DNA of 64,000 nt, from positions 1 to 64,000 of the forward strand of contig NZ_WEGJ01000009.1 in the NCBI RefSeq assembly GCF_009604385.1, given 5' to 3'. This DNA is from Streptomyces smaragdinus (GTDB taxonomy: Bacteria; Actinomycetota; Actinomycetes; Streptomycetales; Streptomycetaceae). Below, in pieces: positions 25,945 through 34,586 of this stretch; within the stretch, counting starts at the first letter, position 1, and every line of letters begins with the position of its first letter. The notes under the pieces are model-generated. The model was not told the DNA's origin, ran no database searches, and worked only from the letters and a program-made list of their open reading frames with translations. The position numbers and the translations under genes are program-made.

Positions 25945-26841
25945 TCAGCGCAGACCGTCGGCGACGGCCTTCTCGGTGGCGGCGCGCACGGCGGCGGCCT
26001 CGTCGCCGGTGAGGGCGGCGCGCGGCGGGCGGACCGGGCCGCCGTGGTGGCCGGTGAGGTCCATGGACAGCTTGATGGACTGGACGAACTCGGTGCGCGA
26101 GTCCCAGCGCAGCAGCGGGTGCAGCGCCTTGTACAGGGGCAGCGCGGTCGTCAGATCGCCGGCGACGGCCGCGTGGTAGAGGCGGGCGCAGTCCGTGGGG
26201 AAGGCGTTGGGGTAGCCGGCGATCCAGCCGACGGCGCCGGCGATCGCGAGCTCGAGGAGGACGTCGTCGGCACCGATCAGCAGGTCCAGCCCGGGGGCGA
26301 GTTCGGCGATGCGGTACGCGCGGCGGACGTCGCCGCTGAACTCCTTGACGGCGACGATCGCGCCGTCGCCGTGCAGCCGGGCGAGCAGCTCGGGGGTGAG
26401 GTCGACCTTGGTGTCGTACGGGTTGTTGTACGCGACGATCGGCAGGCCGGAGCGGGCGACCTCGGCGTAGTGGGCGCGTACGGCCGTCTCGTCGGCGCGG
26501 TAGGCGTTGGGGGGCAGCAGGAGCACGGAGGCGCAGCCGGCCTCGGCGGCCTGGTCGGTCCAGCGGCGGGACTCGGCGCTGCCGTATGCGGCGACGCCGG
26601 GCATGACGCGGTCGCCGCCGGCGACCTCGACGGCGGTGCGGACGACGCGGGCGCGCTCGTCGGCGGTGAGCGTCTGGTACTCGCCGAGGGAGCCGTTGGG
26701 GACGACGCCGTCGCAGCCGTTGTCGAGGAGCCGGCGGACGTGGGCGGCGTAGGCGTCGTAGTCGACGCTCAGGTCCTCGCGCAGGGGCAGCGCGGTGGCG
26801 ACCATGATGCCGCGCCAGGGGCGGTCGGGGGTCCAGGTCAT
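25945..26841 (-). CDS. dihydrodipicolinate synthase-family lyase/deaminase (hydroxyproline pathway)
   Basis: This 298-residue class I aldolase-fold protein has the Schiff-base lysine in VAVKEFSGD and the tyrosine in AYNNPYDT, plus VVPNGSLGEYQTLT, which replaces the GTTGE motif of true DapA. In hydroxyproline catabolism this family converts 1-pyrroline-4-hydroxy-2-carboxylate to alpha-ketoglutarate semialdehyde with loss of water and ammonia. ATG 26841 overlaps the stop of the FAD subunit gene by 4 bases. Assignment of the specific reaction rests on the operon. Confidence 0.85.
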   Translation of the reverse strand: MTWTPDRPWRGIMVATALPLREDLSVDYDAYAAHVRRLLDNGCDGVVPNGSLGEYQTLTADERARVVRTAVEVAGGDRVMPGVAAYGSAESRRWTDQAAEAGCASVLLLPPNAYRADETAVRAHYAEVARSGLPIVAYNNPYDTKVDLTPELLARLHGDGAIVAVKEFSGDVRRAYRIAELAPGLDLLIGADDVLLELAIAGAVGWIAGYPNAFPTDCARLYHAAVAGDLTTALPLYKALHPLLRWDSRTEFVQSIKLSMDLTGHHGGPVRPPRAALTGDEAAAVRAATEKAVADGLR

Positions 26842-28202
26842 GGGGGTGGTGCCTTTCCGGTGTCGGGGGTGGTGACGAGTGCGGCCAGGGCTCCCAGGGG
26901 TACGGGGGCGGCCAAGGGCCTTCGGTCGGTATGGGGTTGCTTTACGAGGCAGCTGACCGCGGGGCCGCACATGCGGCCCTGGCACCAGCCCATGCCGGCG
27001 CGGGTCAGCAGCTTCACGGTGCGGGCGTCTCGGGCTCCGAGGTCTGTTCCGGCCTCGCGGATGCGGCCGGCGGTGACCTCCTCGCAGCGGCAGACGTCCG
27101 TGTCGTCGGTGAGCCAGTGGGGCCAGCCGGGGCCGGGGGCGTGGACGGCGGTCATGGTGGCGGCGAAGGCGCGCAGGCGGTCGCGGCGACGGCGGAGGGT
27201 GCGGACGCGGCGGGGGTCGGCGGGGCGGGCGAGGAGGCGGGCGGCGACGGCGAGTCCGGCCAGCTCGCCCTCGGTGCGGGCGAGGGGGCCGCCGCCCACG
27301 CCGCTGGTTTCGCCGGCCGTCCAGAGGCCGGCGACGGTGGTCTCCTGCGTTTCGTCGACGACGAGGGCGCTGGTGCCGTCGGCCAGGGTTCGGGTCCCGG
27401 CGCCCAGGGTCACGGCGAGGTCCGTCTGCGGGACGAGGCCGTGGCCGACGGCGAGGGCGTCGCAGGGGATGCGGCGTTCGGTGCCGGGAACGGGGCGCCA
27501 GGTCGCGTCGAGGCGGGCGACGGTGACGGCGGTGACGCGGTCGGTACCGTGGGCCTCGGTCACCGCGCTGCGAGTGAGGGGGCGGACGCGGTGCCGGATC
27601 AGCGCCGCCCCGTGGCGCAGGCCCTCTCCCGCCTTCCCGAGGGCCCGGGGATGCCGGGCGTACGGCACGTAACTCGCGGCCTCCACCAGCGCCGGGACCC
27701 GTGCCCCCGCGGACGCCAGCGTGCCCGCGACGGCGAGCAGCAGCGGGCCGCTGCCGGCCACCACGATGCGGCGTCCCGGCAGCGCCCCGCCGGACTTGAG
27801 CATCGCCTGCGCCCCGCCCGCGCCCACCACGCCGGGCAGCGTCCAGCCGGGGAAGGGGAGGTGCCGCTCGTACGCCCCCGTCGCCAGGAGCACCGCCCGC
27901 GCCCGGATCCGTACCGGCTCCCCCGACGCGCCGTCGTCGCCGGTGACCGCGTGCACCGTCCACAGGCCGGCGTCGCGGGTCACCGCCCAGACATGGTGGC
28001 CGGGGAGGTGGTCGGCGGTGAGCCTGCGGCGCAGGCCGGTGTACGCGCGGTCGGTGACCCGGCCCCGGTACAGCTGGCCGCCGACGTGCGCGGCGGCGTC
28101 CAGCAGGGCGACGCTCAGGCCCTGTTCGCCCGCGGCGACGGCGCCCGCCAGGCCCGCGCTGCCGGCGCCGATGACGGCGAGGTCGTACGGGTCAGAGGTC
28201 AT
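26838..28202 (-). CDS. FAD/NAD(P)-binding subunit of a hydroxyproline/amino-acid dehydrogenase complex (HcnB-like)
   Basis: This 454-residue flavoprotein has an N-terminal FAD fold (VIGAGSAGLAGAVAAGEQG, residues about 9-27), a second nucleotide fold (RRIVVAGSGPLLLAVAG) and a C-terminal Fer2_BFD-like domain with four cysteines in CRCEE and WCQGRMCGP. This is the alpha-type subunit of three-part D-amino acid/hydroxyproline dehydrogenases related to HcnB and octopine/nopaline oxidase. It overlaps the 2Fe-2S gene by 11 bases and the lyase gene by 4, so the subunits are made together. Confidence 0.88.
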   Translation of the reverse strand: MTSDPYDLAVIGAGSAGLAGAVAAGEQGLSVALLDAAAHVGGQLYRGRVTDRAYTGLRRRLTADHLPGHHVWAVTRDAGLWTVHAVTGDDGASGEPVRIRARAVLLATGAYERHLPFPGWTLPGVVGAGGAQAMLKSGGALPGRRIVVAGSGPLLLAVAGTLASAGARVPALVEAASYVPYARHPRALGKAGEGLRHGAALIRHRVRPLTRSAVTEAHGTDRVTAVTVARLDATWRPVPGTERRIPCDALAVGHGLVPQTDLAVTLGAGTRTLADGTSALVVDETQETTVAGLWTAGETSGVGGGPLARTEGELAGLAVAARLLARPADPRRVRTLRRRRDRLRAFAATMTAVHAPGPGWPHWLTDDTDVCRCEEVTAGRIREAGTDLGARDARTVKLLTRAGMGWCQGRMCGPAVSCLVKQPHTDRRPLAAPVPLGALAALVTTPDTGKAPPP

Positions 28203-28464
28203 GGCCGTGGCCCTCCTGCGTGGTCACGGCGTCGCCGGGGCGGACGGGGACGAGGCAGGCGCGGCGGTTGGGTTCGCCGTTGACGGTGGCGAGGCAGTCG
28301 AAGCACTGCCCGATGCCGCAGAAGGCGCCGCGCGGCCGGCCGCCGACCCGGGTCGTACGCCAGGCGAGGATGCCGTTGGCCCACAGGGCGGCGGCGATGG
28401 ACTGGCCCGCGGCGGCGGTGAGCTCCCGGCCGTCGAAGGTGAAGGTGACGCTCTCCCGGCTCAC
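28192..28464 (-). CDS. small 2Fe-2S subunit of the dehydrogenase complex (HcnA-like)
   Basis: A 90-residue plant-ferredoxin-like protein with the cluster cysteines in AFCGIGQCFDCLATV and RRACLVP. I chose GTG 28464 (starting VSRESVTFTFDG), which overlaps the oxidase TGA by 4 bases; a longer frame from 28527 would add residues without homology and overlap the oxidase by 67 bases. It transfers electrons between the two flavin subunits of the complex. The upstream and downstream overlaps show strict co-translation. Confidence 0.86.
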   Translation of the reverse strand: MSRESVTFTFDGRELTAAAGQSIAAALWANGILAWRTTRVGGRPRGAFCGIGQCFDCLATVNGEPNRRACLVPVRPGDAVTTQEGHGHDL

Positions 28465-29609
28465 GCGGCGAACCTCTCCGGTCGGAACGGGCGTATGTCC
28501 AGCGGCGGTTCGCCCCCGGTCAGACACGCCGCGACGATCGCCCCCGTGGCCGGCGCGAGGCCGATGCCGGCGCCCTCGTGGCCGCAGGCGTGCAGCAGGC
28601 CGGGGACGCGGGGGTCGGGGCCGATCGCGGGGAGGTGGTCGGGGAGGTACGGGCGGAAGCCGGCGTACGTGCGGATCGCGCGGACGCCCGCCAGCAGCGG
28701 GAACAGCGCGGTCGCGCCGGCCGCCAGCCGTCCCAGCGCCTCGGTGGACAGCGTCCGGTCGAAGCCGACGCGCTCGCGGGTGGCGCCGATGAGCACGGGT
28801 CCGGCCGGGGTGCCCTCGACCACCGGGGAGGACTGCAGGGCGGCGGAGTCGCTGGCCACGTCCGCCACATAGTCGGCCGCGTACACCTTGTGCCGTACGA
28901 CGCGCGGCAGCGGCTCCGTGACCAGGACGAACCCCCGCCGGGGCAGCACGGGAAGCTCCACGCCCGCGAGCCGGGCGAGGTCTGCGCCCCAGGTCCCGGC
29001 GGCGTTGACCACGGCGGGCGCGTGGATCTCGCCGGCGCTCGTCCGCACGCCGCGGATCCCCCGCGGGCCGTGCAGTACGGCGTGAACCTCCACCCCCGGT
29101 CTGGCATCGACCCGGCCCCCTGCGGCGCGCAGCAGATGTGCGGCGGCGAGGGCGGGCATGACCTGGGCGTCCTGAGGGTAGTGGACGCCGCCGGCCAGAC
29201 CGGGGGCGAGGTGGGGCTCCAGATCGTGGAGCCGGTCCTCGGGGACGTCGTGCGTGACGACGCCGCTGTCACGCTGCCGGGCGGCGAACGCCCGCAGCGC
29301 GGTGGCCCCGTGGGTGCCGGAGGCGACGACGAGGCCGCCCTTGGCCTCGTACTCCACCGCCGACGGCAGTGCGCGGGCCAGATCGGCCCACAGCCGGCCG
29401 GAACACAGGGCGAGTTCCAGCTCGGGTCCGGGCTCCTTGTCGGAGACGAGCAGATTCCCCTCTCCGGCGCCGGTCGTACCGCCGGCGACGGAGCCGCGGT
29501 CGAGCACGGTGACGCTCAGTCCCGCGCGGGCGGCGTAGTAGGCGCAGGCAGCACCGACGACACCGGCACCGACGACGATGACGTCCGGGGAGGGGGTTCC
29601 GCTGGACAC
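28461..29609 (-). CDS. FAD-dependent oxidase subunit (cis-4-hydroxy-D-proline dehydrogenase, HcnC/DadA-like)
   Basis: This 382-residue DAO-family flavoprotein carries out the amine oxidation. It has the N-terminal FAD motif VVGAGVVGAACAYYAARAG, GGTTGAGEGNLLV, and the C-terminal GHEGAGIGLAPATG that closes over FAD. As beta subunit with the 2Fe-2S and HcnB-like partners it should oxidise cis-4-hydroxy-D-proline to the pyrroline. It is first in the operon. The start is GTG 29609, without a Shine-Dalgarno site; an AT-rich box ends a few bases upstream, so the mRNA may be leaderless. Confidence 0.88.
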   Translation of the reverse strand: MSSGTPSPDVIVVGAGVVGAACAYYAARAGLSVTVLDRGSVAGGTTGAGEGNLLVSDKEPGPELELALCSGRLWADLARALPSAVEYEAKGGLVVASGTHGATALRAFAARQRDSGVVTHDVPEDRLHDLEPHLAPGLAGGVHYPQDAQVMPALAAAHLLRAAGGRVDARPGVEVHAVLHGPRGIRGVRTSAGEIHAPAVVNAAGTWGADLARLAGVELPVLPRRGFVLVTEPLPRVVRHKVYAADYVADVASDSAALQSSPVVEGTPAGPVLIGATRERVGFDRTLSTEALGRLAAGATALFPLLAGVRAIRTYAGFRPYLPDHLPAIGPDPRVPGLLHACGHEGAGIGLAPATGAIVAACLTGGEPPLDIRPFRPERFAA

Positions 29610-29625
29610 TACAATAATATTTCAC
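29610..29625 (-). promoter_or_regulatory. AT-rich -10/operator region of the hydroxyproline operon
   Basis: An ACAATAATATTT stretch immediately upstream of GTG 29609 contains TATTAT on the minus strand (29614-29619). The 4-base distance to the GTG suggests transcription starts at or next to it. The low GC is striking here and may also be the GntR operator. Confidence 0.35.
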
Positions 29626-29768
29626 ATGGCACCGCGGGTGCCAAGGGGGCTCCCCGACGGGCCCGTTGCCCCGGGCCGGCGCGGCCCCGCACACTCCTCC
29701 GAACGCCGCGGCGATCCATATTCCGAGATTCATCGGTAAATGATTGACGGCAGACCCGAGTTACCGTC

Positions 29769-29864
29769 ATGCTCATTCTCGTGAGCCCTTCAGACATTCT
29801 TGTCTCGCGCCTGGACGTCGACCTTCGACGACACGCCAGCGCCCGCTGTTCCATGGCCTTCTGA
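29769..29864 (+). CDS. putative leader peptide of a sulfur-assimilation operon
   Basis: ATG 29769 opens a 31-codon ORF whose product contains VSRLDVDLRRHASARC. This matches the SRxHVDLxRxxSxxC pattern that I recall from short actinobacterial leader peptides placed ahead of sulfate, sulfonate and cysteine genes. It ends 153 bases before ssuE. GTG 29781 is an alternative start. The single cysteine near the C-terminus fits cysteine-sensing attenuation, although the mechanism is inferred. Confidence 0.65.
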   Translation: MLILVSPSDILVSRLDVDLRRHASARCSMAF

Positions 29865-29934
29865 GCCGGACAGCACTGCAACTTACCTGCTCACAGGCCC
29901 AAAAAGGCTTTCCTTTCAGGTTTATTAAATCTCT

Positions 29935-29973
29935 GTGAAATTTCGCCGCACATGGTTTTGCCGCCAATTTCAC
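29935..29973 (+). promoter_or_regulatory. inverted repeat in the AT-rich leader of the sulfonate operon
   Basis: GTGAAATT (29935-29942) and AATTTCAC (29966-29973) are perfect arms around a 23-base loop, 44 bases before ssuE ATG. About 29880-29975 is conspicuously AT-rich compared with its surroundings. It could be an attenuator stem downstream of the leader peptide or a repressor site. The rest of the 29610-30017 gap holds nothing else I recognise. Confidence 0.45.
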
Positions 29974-30017
29974 GCTGCCGTAACGGCATTCACCCCACCT
30001 CCGCCCTGGAGTGATTC

Positions 30018-30566
30018 ATGACGTCCATTCTGGCCGTATCCGGAAGCCCCTCGGCCCACTCGCGGACCGCGCTCGTCGCGGACCATGTCGTGGACCGGCT
30101 CACCATGACCGGCTTCGACGCCCGCCATCTGTCCGTCCGCGCGCTGCCGCCCGAGGATCTGCTGTACGGCAGGGCGGACACGCCCGCCGTGGCCGCCGCC
30201 GTCGACGCCGTCGCGCTGGCGGACGGCGTGATCGTCGCGACGCCCGTCTACAAGGCCGCGTACACCGGGGTGCTCAAGGCGTTCCTCGATCTGCTGCCGC
30301 AGTCGGGGCTGGCGGGGAAGACCGTTCTGCCGCTCGCCACCGGTGGCACCACCGCCCATCTGCTGGCCATCGACTACGCGCTGCGCCCGGTGCTCACCGC
30401 GCTCGGCGCCCGTCATGTGGTCGCCGGCTGCTTCCTGCCGGACACCGCGATCGGCCGGGACCCCGACGGGTCCGCCCAGCTCACCGCCGAGGCGGGGCTG
30501 CGGCTGTTCGACGTCGTCGACGAGTTCGTGCACGCCCTGCCGGCGACCGCCGACCTGGCCCGCTGA
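30018..30566 (+). CDS. ssuE: NADPH-dependent FMN reductase (SsuE type)
   Basis: This 182-residue flavodoxin-fold reductase supplies FMNH2 to the LLM monooxygenase encoded downstream. It has the family start SILAVSGSPSAHSRTALVADHV, the GVIVATPVYKAAYTGVLKAFLDLLP segment and LPLATGGTTAHLLAIDYALRP. The start is ATG 30018. It leads a six-gene operon (reductase, binding protein, ATPase, permease, monooxygenase, dioxygenase) and follows a leader peptide, so expression should respond to sulfur limitation. Confidence 0.9.
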   Translation: MTSILAVSGSPSAHSRTALVADHVVDRLTMTGFDARHLSVRALPPEDLLYGRADTPAVAAAVDAVALADGVIVATPVYKAAYTGVLKAFLDLLPQSGLAGKTVLPLATGGTTAHLLAIDYALRPVLTALGARHVVAGCFLPDTAIGRDPDGSAQLTAEAGLRLFDVVDEFVHALPATADLAR

Positions 30567-30586
30567 CCCTCACAAGGAGCATCCGC

Positions 30587-31597
30587 ATGTCCCTCATCAC
30601 CCCACGCCGGAACTTCCTCGCCCTGATCGGCGCCGCGGCGCTGACCGCGGGCTGCGGCACGGCCTCCGGCAGCGCGGGCGGCAACGGCCGCACCGTCTCG
30701 TACCAGGGCTGGGCCGGCACGGTCACGCCCGCCGAACTGGCCCAGGACCTCGGCCATCTCGACGGCCTCGAGCTCGACTGGGTCGGCAACACCATCAGCG
30801 GCCCGCAGGACATCCAGTCCGCCGCGGCCGGCGACGTCACCTTCGGCGGCGCCTTCAACGGCGCGGTCGTCAAACTGGCCGCCGCCAGGGCCCCGGTGAC
30901 CTCCGTCATCAGCTACTACGGCGTCGACAAACGCCAGTTCAGCGGCTACTACGTGCTCGAGGACGGCCCCATCCGCTCGGCCCGCGACCTGACCGGCGCC
31001 AAGGTCGGCATGAACACCCTCGGCGCGCACGCCGAGGCGATGCTCGACATCTACCTCAAGAAGCAGGGCGTATCGCAGGACGGCGTCGAGCGGCTCGCGC
31101 TGCCGCCGGTCAACACCGAGCAGGCGCTGCGCCAGGGCCAGATCGACGTCGCCGTCCTCGGCGGCATCCTGCGCGACAAGGCCCTGGAGCGCGGCGGGAT
31201 CCGCCCGCTGTTCGACGACTACAAGCTGCTGGGTGCCTTCAGCGCCGGTACGTACGTCATCGCCGACCGGTGGCTGGAGCGCAACCCGGACACCGCGAAG
31301 GAGTTCGTCACCGGTGTGGCGAAGGCCCTCGTGTGGTCGCGGGAGACCTCCCGGGAGGAAGTCGTCGACCGGATGACCGGGATCGTCCGCAAGCGCGACC
31401 GCGACGAGGACACCGACCCGCTGAAGTACTGGCACTCCTACGGCGTCGCCACCCCCGACGGGCGGATCGAGGCGAAGGAGCTCCAGCTGTGGATCGACTG
31501 GCTGGGCGACCGCGGGGACGTCGACCCCCGGCGGATCAGGGCGGCCGACCTCTACACCAACGAGTTCAACGGCCTCGTCACCAAGAACGGGGGCTGA
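30587..31597 (+). CDS. sulfonate-type ABC transporter substrate-binding lipoprotein
   Basis: This 336-residue protein has a signal peptide with lipobox LTAGC (about residues 18-22), so it is lipid-anchored outside the membrane. The mature part is of the NMT1/SsuA type: DVTFGGAFNGAVVKLAAARAP, DLTGAKVGMNTLGAHAEAML and QIDVAVLGG. It captures aliphatic sulfonates or sulfate esters. AAGGAG at 30574-30579 precedes ATG 30587. Ligand specificity is inferred from the operon. ATPase and permease genes follow directly. Confidence 0.88.
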   Translation: MSLITPRRNFLALIGAAALTAGCGTASGSAGGNGRTVSYQGWAGTVTPAELAQDLGHLDGLELDWVGNTISGPQDIQSAAAGDVTFGGAFNGAVVKLAAARAPVTSVISYYGVDKRQFSGYYVLEDGPIRSARDLTGAKVGMNTLGAHAEAMLDIYLKKQGVSQDGVERLALPPVNTEQALRQGQIDVAVLGGILRDKALERGGIRPLFDDYKLLGAFSAGTYVIADRWLERNPDTAKEFVTGVAKALVWSRETSREEVVDRMTGIVRKRDRDEDTDPLKYWHSYGVATPDGRIEAKELQLWIDWLGDRGDVDPRRIRAADLYTNEFNGLVTKNGG

Positions 31598-31602
31598 GTA
31601 CC

Positions 31603-32427
31603 GTGACCGCGAAGATCCACTTCGAGTCCGTCGGCAAGACTTTCCCCGTCCGCAAGACACGCGGCAGCGGCAGTGCCGGTAAGGTCGTCGCCCTCCAGGG
31701 CGTCGACCTGGAGATCCCGGCCGGCGAGTTCGCCGTCGTCGTCGGCCCCTCCGGCTGCGGCAAGTCGACGCTGCTCGACCTGCTCGCCGGGCTGTCCACG
31801 CCCACGACCGGCCGGGTCCTGCTGGACGGCGCCCCCGTCACCGGCCCCGGCCCGGACCGCGGCATCGTCTTCCAGCAGTACGCGCTGCTGCCCTGGCGCA
31901 CCGCCCGGGGCAACGTCGAGTTCGGCCTGGAGGCGACGGGGATCCCCCGGCGCGAACGCGCCGAACGGGCCCGGGAGTTCCTGGCCCTCGTGGGGCTGAG
32001 CGGCTTCGAGGACCGGCATCCGCACGAGCTCTCCGGCGGGATGCGGCAGCGGGTCGCGATCGCCCGCTCCCTCGCGTACGACCCGGACGTACTGCTGATG
32101 GACGAGCCGTTCGCCGCGCTCGACGCGCAGACCCGCGAGTCGCTGCAGGACGAGCTGCTGCGGATCTGGCGGCGCACCGGAAAGACCGTCGTGTTCATCA
32201 CGCACAGCATCGAGGAGGCCGTCTTCCTCGGCGGCCGGGTGGCCGTGCTCACCTCGCGCCCGGGCCGGCTCAAGGCCGTCGTGCCCATCGACCTGGGCGC
32301 CCGGCACGACGGCGGTGACGTGCGCTCCAGCCCGGAGTTCGCCGCCCACCGGCACCGGATCTGGGACCTGCTGCACGAGGAAGTCACCCGCGCGCAGCGG
32401 CTGGAACGCCAGGGGGCACCCGTATGA
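31603..32427 (+). CDS. ssuB: sulfonate-type ABC transporter ATP-binding protein
   Basis: This 274-residue ATPase powers the importer. It has Walker A GPSGCGKST (about residues 49-57), Q-loop VFQQYALLPWRT, signature LSGGMRQR, Walker B LLMDEPFAALD and the H-loop in ITHSIEEAV. The arrangement is typical of the SsuB/TauB/NrtD branch. It starts at GTG 31603, 5 bases after the binding-protein stop, and its TGA overlaps the permease ATG by 4 bases. Confidence 0.9.
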   Translation: MTAKIHFESVGKTFPVRKTRGSGSAGKVVALQGVDLEIPAGEFAVVVGPSGCGKSTLLDLLAGLSTPTTGRVLLDGAPVTGPGPDRGIVFQQYALLPWRTARGNVEFGLEATGIPRRERAERAREFLALVGLSGFEDRHPHELSGGMRQRVAIARSLAYDPDVLLMDEPFAALDAQTRESLQDELLRIWRRTGKTVVFITHSIEEAVFLGGRVAVLTSRPGRLKAVVPIDLGARHDGGDVRSSPEFAAHRHRIWDLLHEEVTRAQRLERQGAPV

Positions 32428-33272
32428 GCACCCTCACCGCAGAGCGGCCGGCGACGGCCGTCCCCGCCGCCGATCCACCGCACCGGCTGCGCCGCGCGGG
32501 CGGACTGCTGCTCACCGCCGTCACCCGGTCCGTGGCGATCGCCGCGCTGCTGGCGCTGTGGGAGGTCGCGCCCCGGCTGGGGCTCGCCGACCGGACGTTC
32601 CTGCCGCCGTTCAGCGAGGTGGCCCGCGAGTGGTGGACGATGCTCGCCGGCGGGGAGCTGACCGAGCACGTCGAGGCGAGCCTGATCCGCTCCGGCGCCG
32701 GCTTCGGACTGGCCGTGCTGGTCGCCGTACCGCTGGGCCTGCTGATCGGCTGGTACCGGCCGGTCGCGGATCTGCTGGGCCCGCTGCTGGAGCTGTTCCG
32801 CAACACCGCGGCCCTCGCCCTGCTGCCCGTCTTCGTGCTGCTCCTCGGCATCGGGGAGACCTCGAAGATCTCGATCGTGCTGTACGCCTGCACCTGGCCG
32901 ATCCTGCTCAACACCATCAGCGCCGTCCGCACCGTCGACCCGACGCTGCTGAAGCTGGCCCGCTCCATGGGGCTGCCGGCCCCCCAGGTCTTCCGGAAGG
33001 TGATCCTCCCGTCCGCCGTGCCGACCGTCTTCACCGGCATCCGGCTGGCCGGGGCGACCGCGATCCTCGTGCTGGTGGCCGCCGAGATGATCGGCGCCAA
33101 GGCGGGGCTCGGGTATCTGATCACGTCCTCGCAGTACAACTTCGCGATCCACCGGATGTACGCCGGGATCCTCACGATCTCCCTGCTGGGCGTCCTCCTC
33201 AACCAGCTCCTCGTGGCCCTCGAGCGCCGCTTCACCCGCTGGCGGACGCCCGCCGGAAAGGACCGCGCATGA
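32424..33272 (+). CDS. ssuC: sulfonate-type ABC transporter permease
   Basis: This 282-residue inner-membrane subunit has about six hydrophobic segments and the EAA-type coupling loop ARSMGLPAPQVFRKVILPSA near residues 178-197. It belongs to the SsuC/TauC branch of BPD permeases. Both ends overlap neighbours by 4 bases (ATGA junctions), so stoichiometry with the ATPase and the monooxygenase is translationally coupled. Substrate as for the operon: sulfonates or sulfate esters. Confidence 0.9.
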   Translation: MSTLTAERPATAVPAADPPHRLRRAGGLLLTAVTRSVAIAALLALWEVAPRLGLADRTFLPPFSEVAREWWTMLAGGELTEHVEASLIRSGAGFGLAVLVAVPLGLLIGWYRPVADLLGPLLELFRNTAALALLPVFVLLLGIGETSKISIVLYACTWPILLNTISAVRTVDPTLLKLARSMGLPAPQVFRKVILPSAVPTVFTGIRLAGATAILVLVAAEMIGAKAGLGYLITSSQYNFAIHRMYAGILTISLLGVLLNQLLVALERRFTRWRTPAGKDRA

Positions 33273-34582
33273 CCCGGCAGTTCCACCTCAACGCCTTCCT
33301 CATGGGCGTCGGCCACCACGACGCCGCCTGGCGCCACCCGGCGAGCGACCCGGCGGGGGTCACGGACCTCGCGCACTTCCGCCACCTCGCCCGGGTCGCC
33401 GAGCGGGGCACGCTGGACTCCGTCTTCCTCGCCGACGGCCTGTCCCTCCTGGGCGACGCCCGCTACAACGCGCTCGGCGGCTTCGAACCGCTCACGCTGC
33501 TGGCGGCGCTGGCGGCCACGACGGAGCACATCGGGCTGATCGCCACCGTGTCCACCACGTTCAACGAGCCGTTCCCCGTGGCCCGCGCGTTCGCCTCGCT
33601 GGACCACCTCAGCGGTGGCCGGGCCGGCTGGAACATCGTGACCTCCGGGAATCCCGCGGAGGCCCGTAACTTCGGCCTCGCCGAGCATGTGGCGCACGCC
33701 CGGCGCTACGCCCGCGCGGACGAGTTCCTCGAGGTCGCCAAGAAGCTCTGGGACAGCTGGGACGCCGACGCCGTCGCCGCCGACAAGGCACGCGGGATCT
33801 ACGCCGAGGAGGGCCGCGTCCGGGCGATCGACCACGAGGGCGAGCACTTCACGGTCGCCGGCCCCCTCAACGTCCAGCGCTCCCCGCAGGGCCGGCCGCT
33901 GCTCGTCCAGGCCGGATCCTCCGAGGACGGCAGGGAGTTCGCCGCCCGGCACGCGGAGGCCGTGTTCACCGCCCAGCAGACGCTCGCCGACGCCCAGGCG
34001 TTCTACAAGGACCTCAAGGCCCGCACCGCCCGCCACGGCCGCTCCCCCGACGCCGTCCGCGTCCTGCCGGGCATCGTCCCGGTGATCGGCTCCACCGAGG
34101 CCGAGGCCCGCGCGCTGGACGAACAGCTCACCGGGCTGCAGGTCCCCGCGTACGGGCTGGCGCAGCTGTCCGGGATGCTCGGCACCGACCTCACCGGGCT
34201 GCCCCTGGACGGGCCGCTGCCCGAGCTCCCCGAGGAGCGGGACATCAACGGCAACAAGTCCCGCTTCACCCTCGTCGCCGACCTCGCCCGCCGGGACGGG
34301 CTGACCATCCGGCAGCTCATCGCGCGCCTGGGCGGCGGGCGCGGGCACCGGGTCGTGGCCGGCACGCCGGAGCAGATCGCCGACTCGCTGCAGGAGTGGT
34401 TCACCCAAGGGGCGGCCGACGGCTTCAACATCATGCCGCCGCTGCTGCCGTCGGGCCTGGAGGTCTTCGTCGACGAGGTCGTGCCGATCCTGCGGCGCCG
34501 CGGCCTGTTCCGCACCGAGTACACCGGGCGCACCCTGCGCGAGCACTACGGGGCGCCCGTCACCACCGAAGAAGGGAAGTAA
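33269..34582 (+). CDS. LLM-class FMNH2-dependent monooxygenase (NtaA/SnaA/DszA family)
   Basis: This 437-residue barrel flavin monooxygenase matches the NtaA/SnaA/DszA family rather than true SsuD: MTRQFHLNAFLMGVGHHDAA, LDSVFLADGLSLLG, SGGRAGWNIVTS and ERDINGNKSRFT. It would use FMNH2 from the SsuE-like reductase to oxidise an organosulfur or related compound taken up by the transporter. ATG 33269 overlaps the permease stop by 4 bases. Members act on substrates as different as nitrilotriacetate and dibenzothiophene sulfone, so the substrate is open; the operon favours sulfur scavenging. Confidence 0.88.
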   Translation: MTRQFHLNAFLMGVGHHDAAWRHPASDPAGVTDLAHFRHLARVAERGTLDSVFLADGLSLLGDARYNALGGFEPLTLLAALAATTEHIGLIATVSTTFNEPFPVARAFASLDHLSGGRAGWNIVTSGNPAEARNFGLAEHVAHARRYARADEFLEVAKKLWDSWDADAVAADKARGIYAEEGRVRAIDHEGEHFTVAGPLNVQRSPQGRPLLVQAGSSEDGREFAARHAEAVFTAQQTLADAQAFYKDLKARTARHGRSPDAVRVLPGIVPVIGSTEAEARALDEQLTGLQVPAYGLAQLSGMLGTDLTGLPLDGPLPELPEERDINGNKSRFTLVADLARRDGLTIRQLIARLGGGRGHRVVAGTPEQIADSLQEWFTQGAADGFNIMPPLLPSGLEVFVDEVVPILRRRGLFRTEYTGRTLREHYGAPVTTEEGK

Positions 34583-34586
34583 CACC

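Noticed and set aside
29860..30017. AT-rich stretch considered as a prophage/IS boundary or attachment site
   Set aside because: No integrase, transposase or flanking direct repeats; a leader/attenuator region of the sulfonate operon explains it better.
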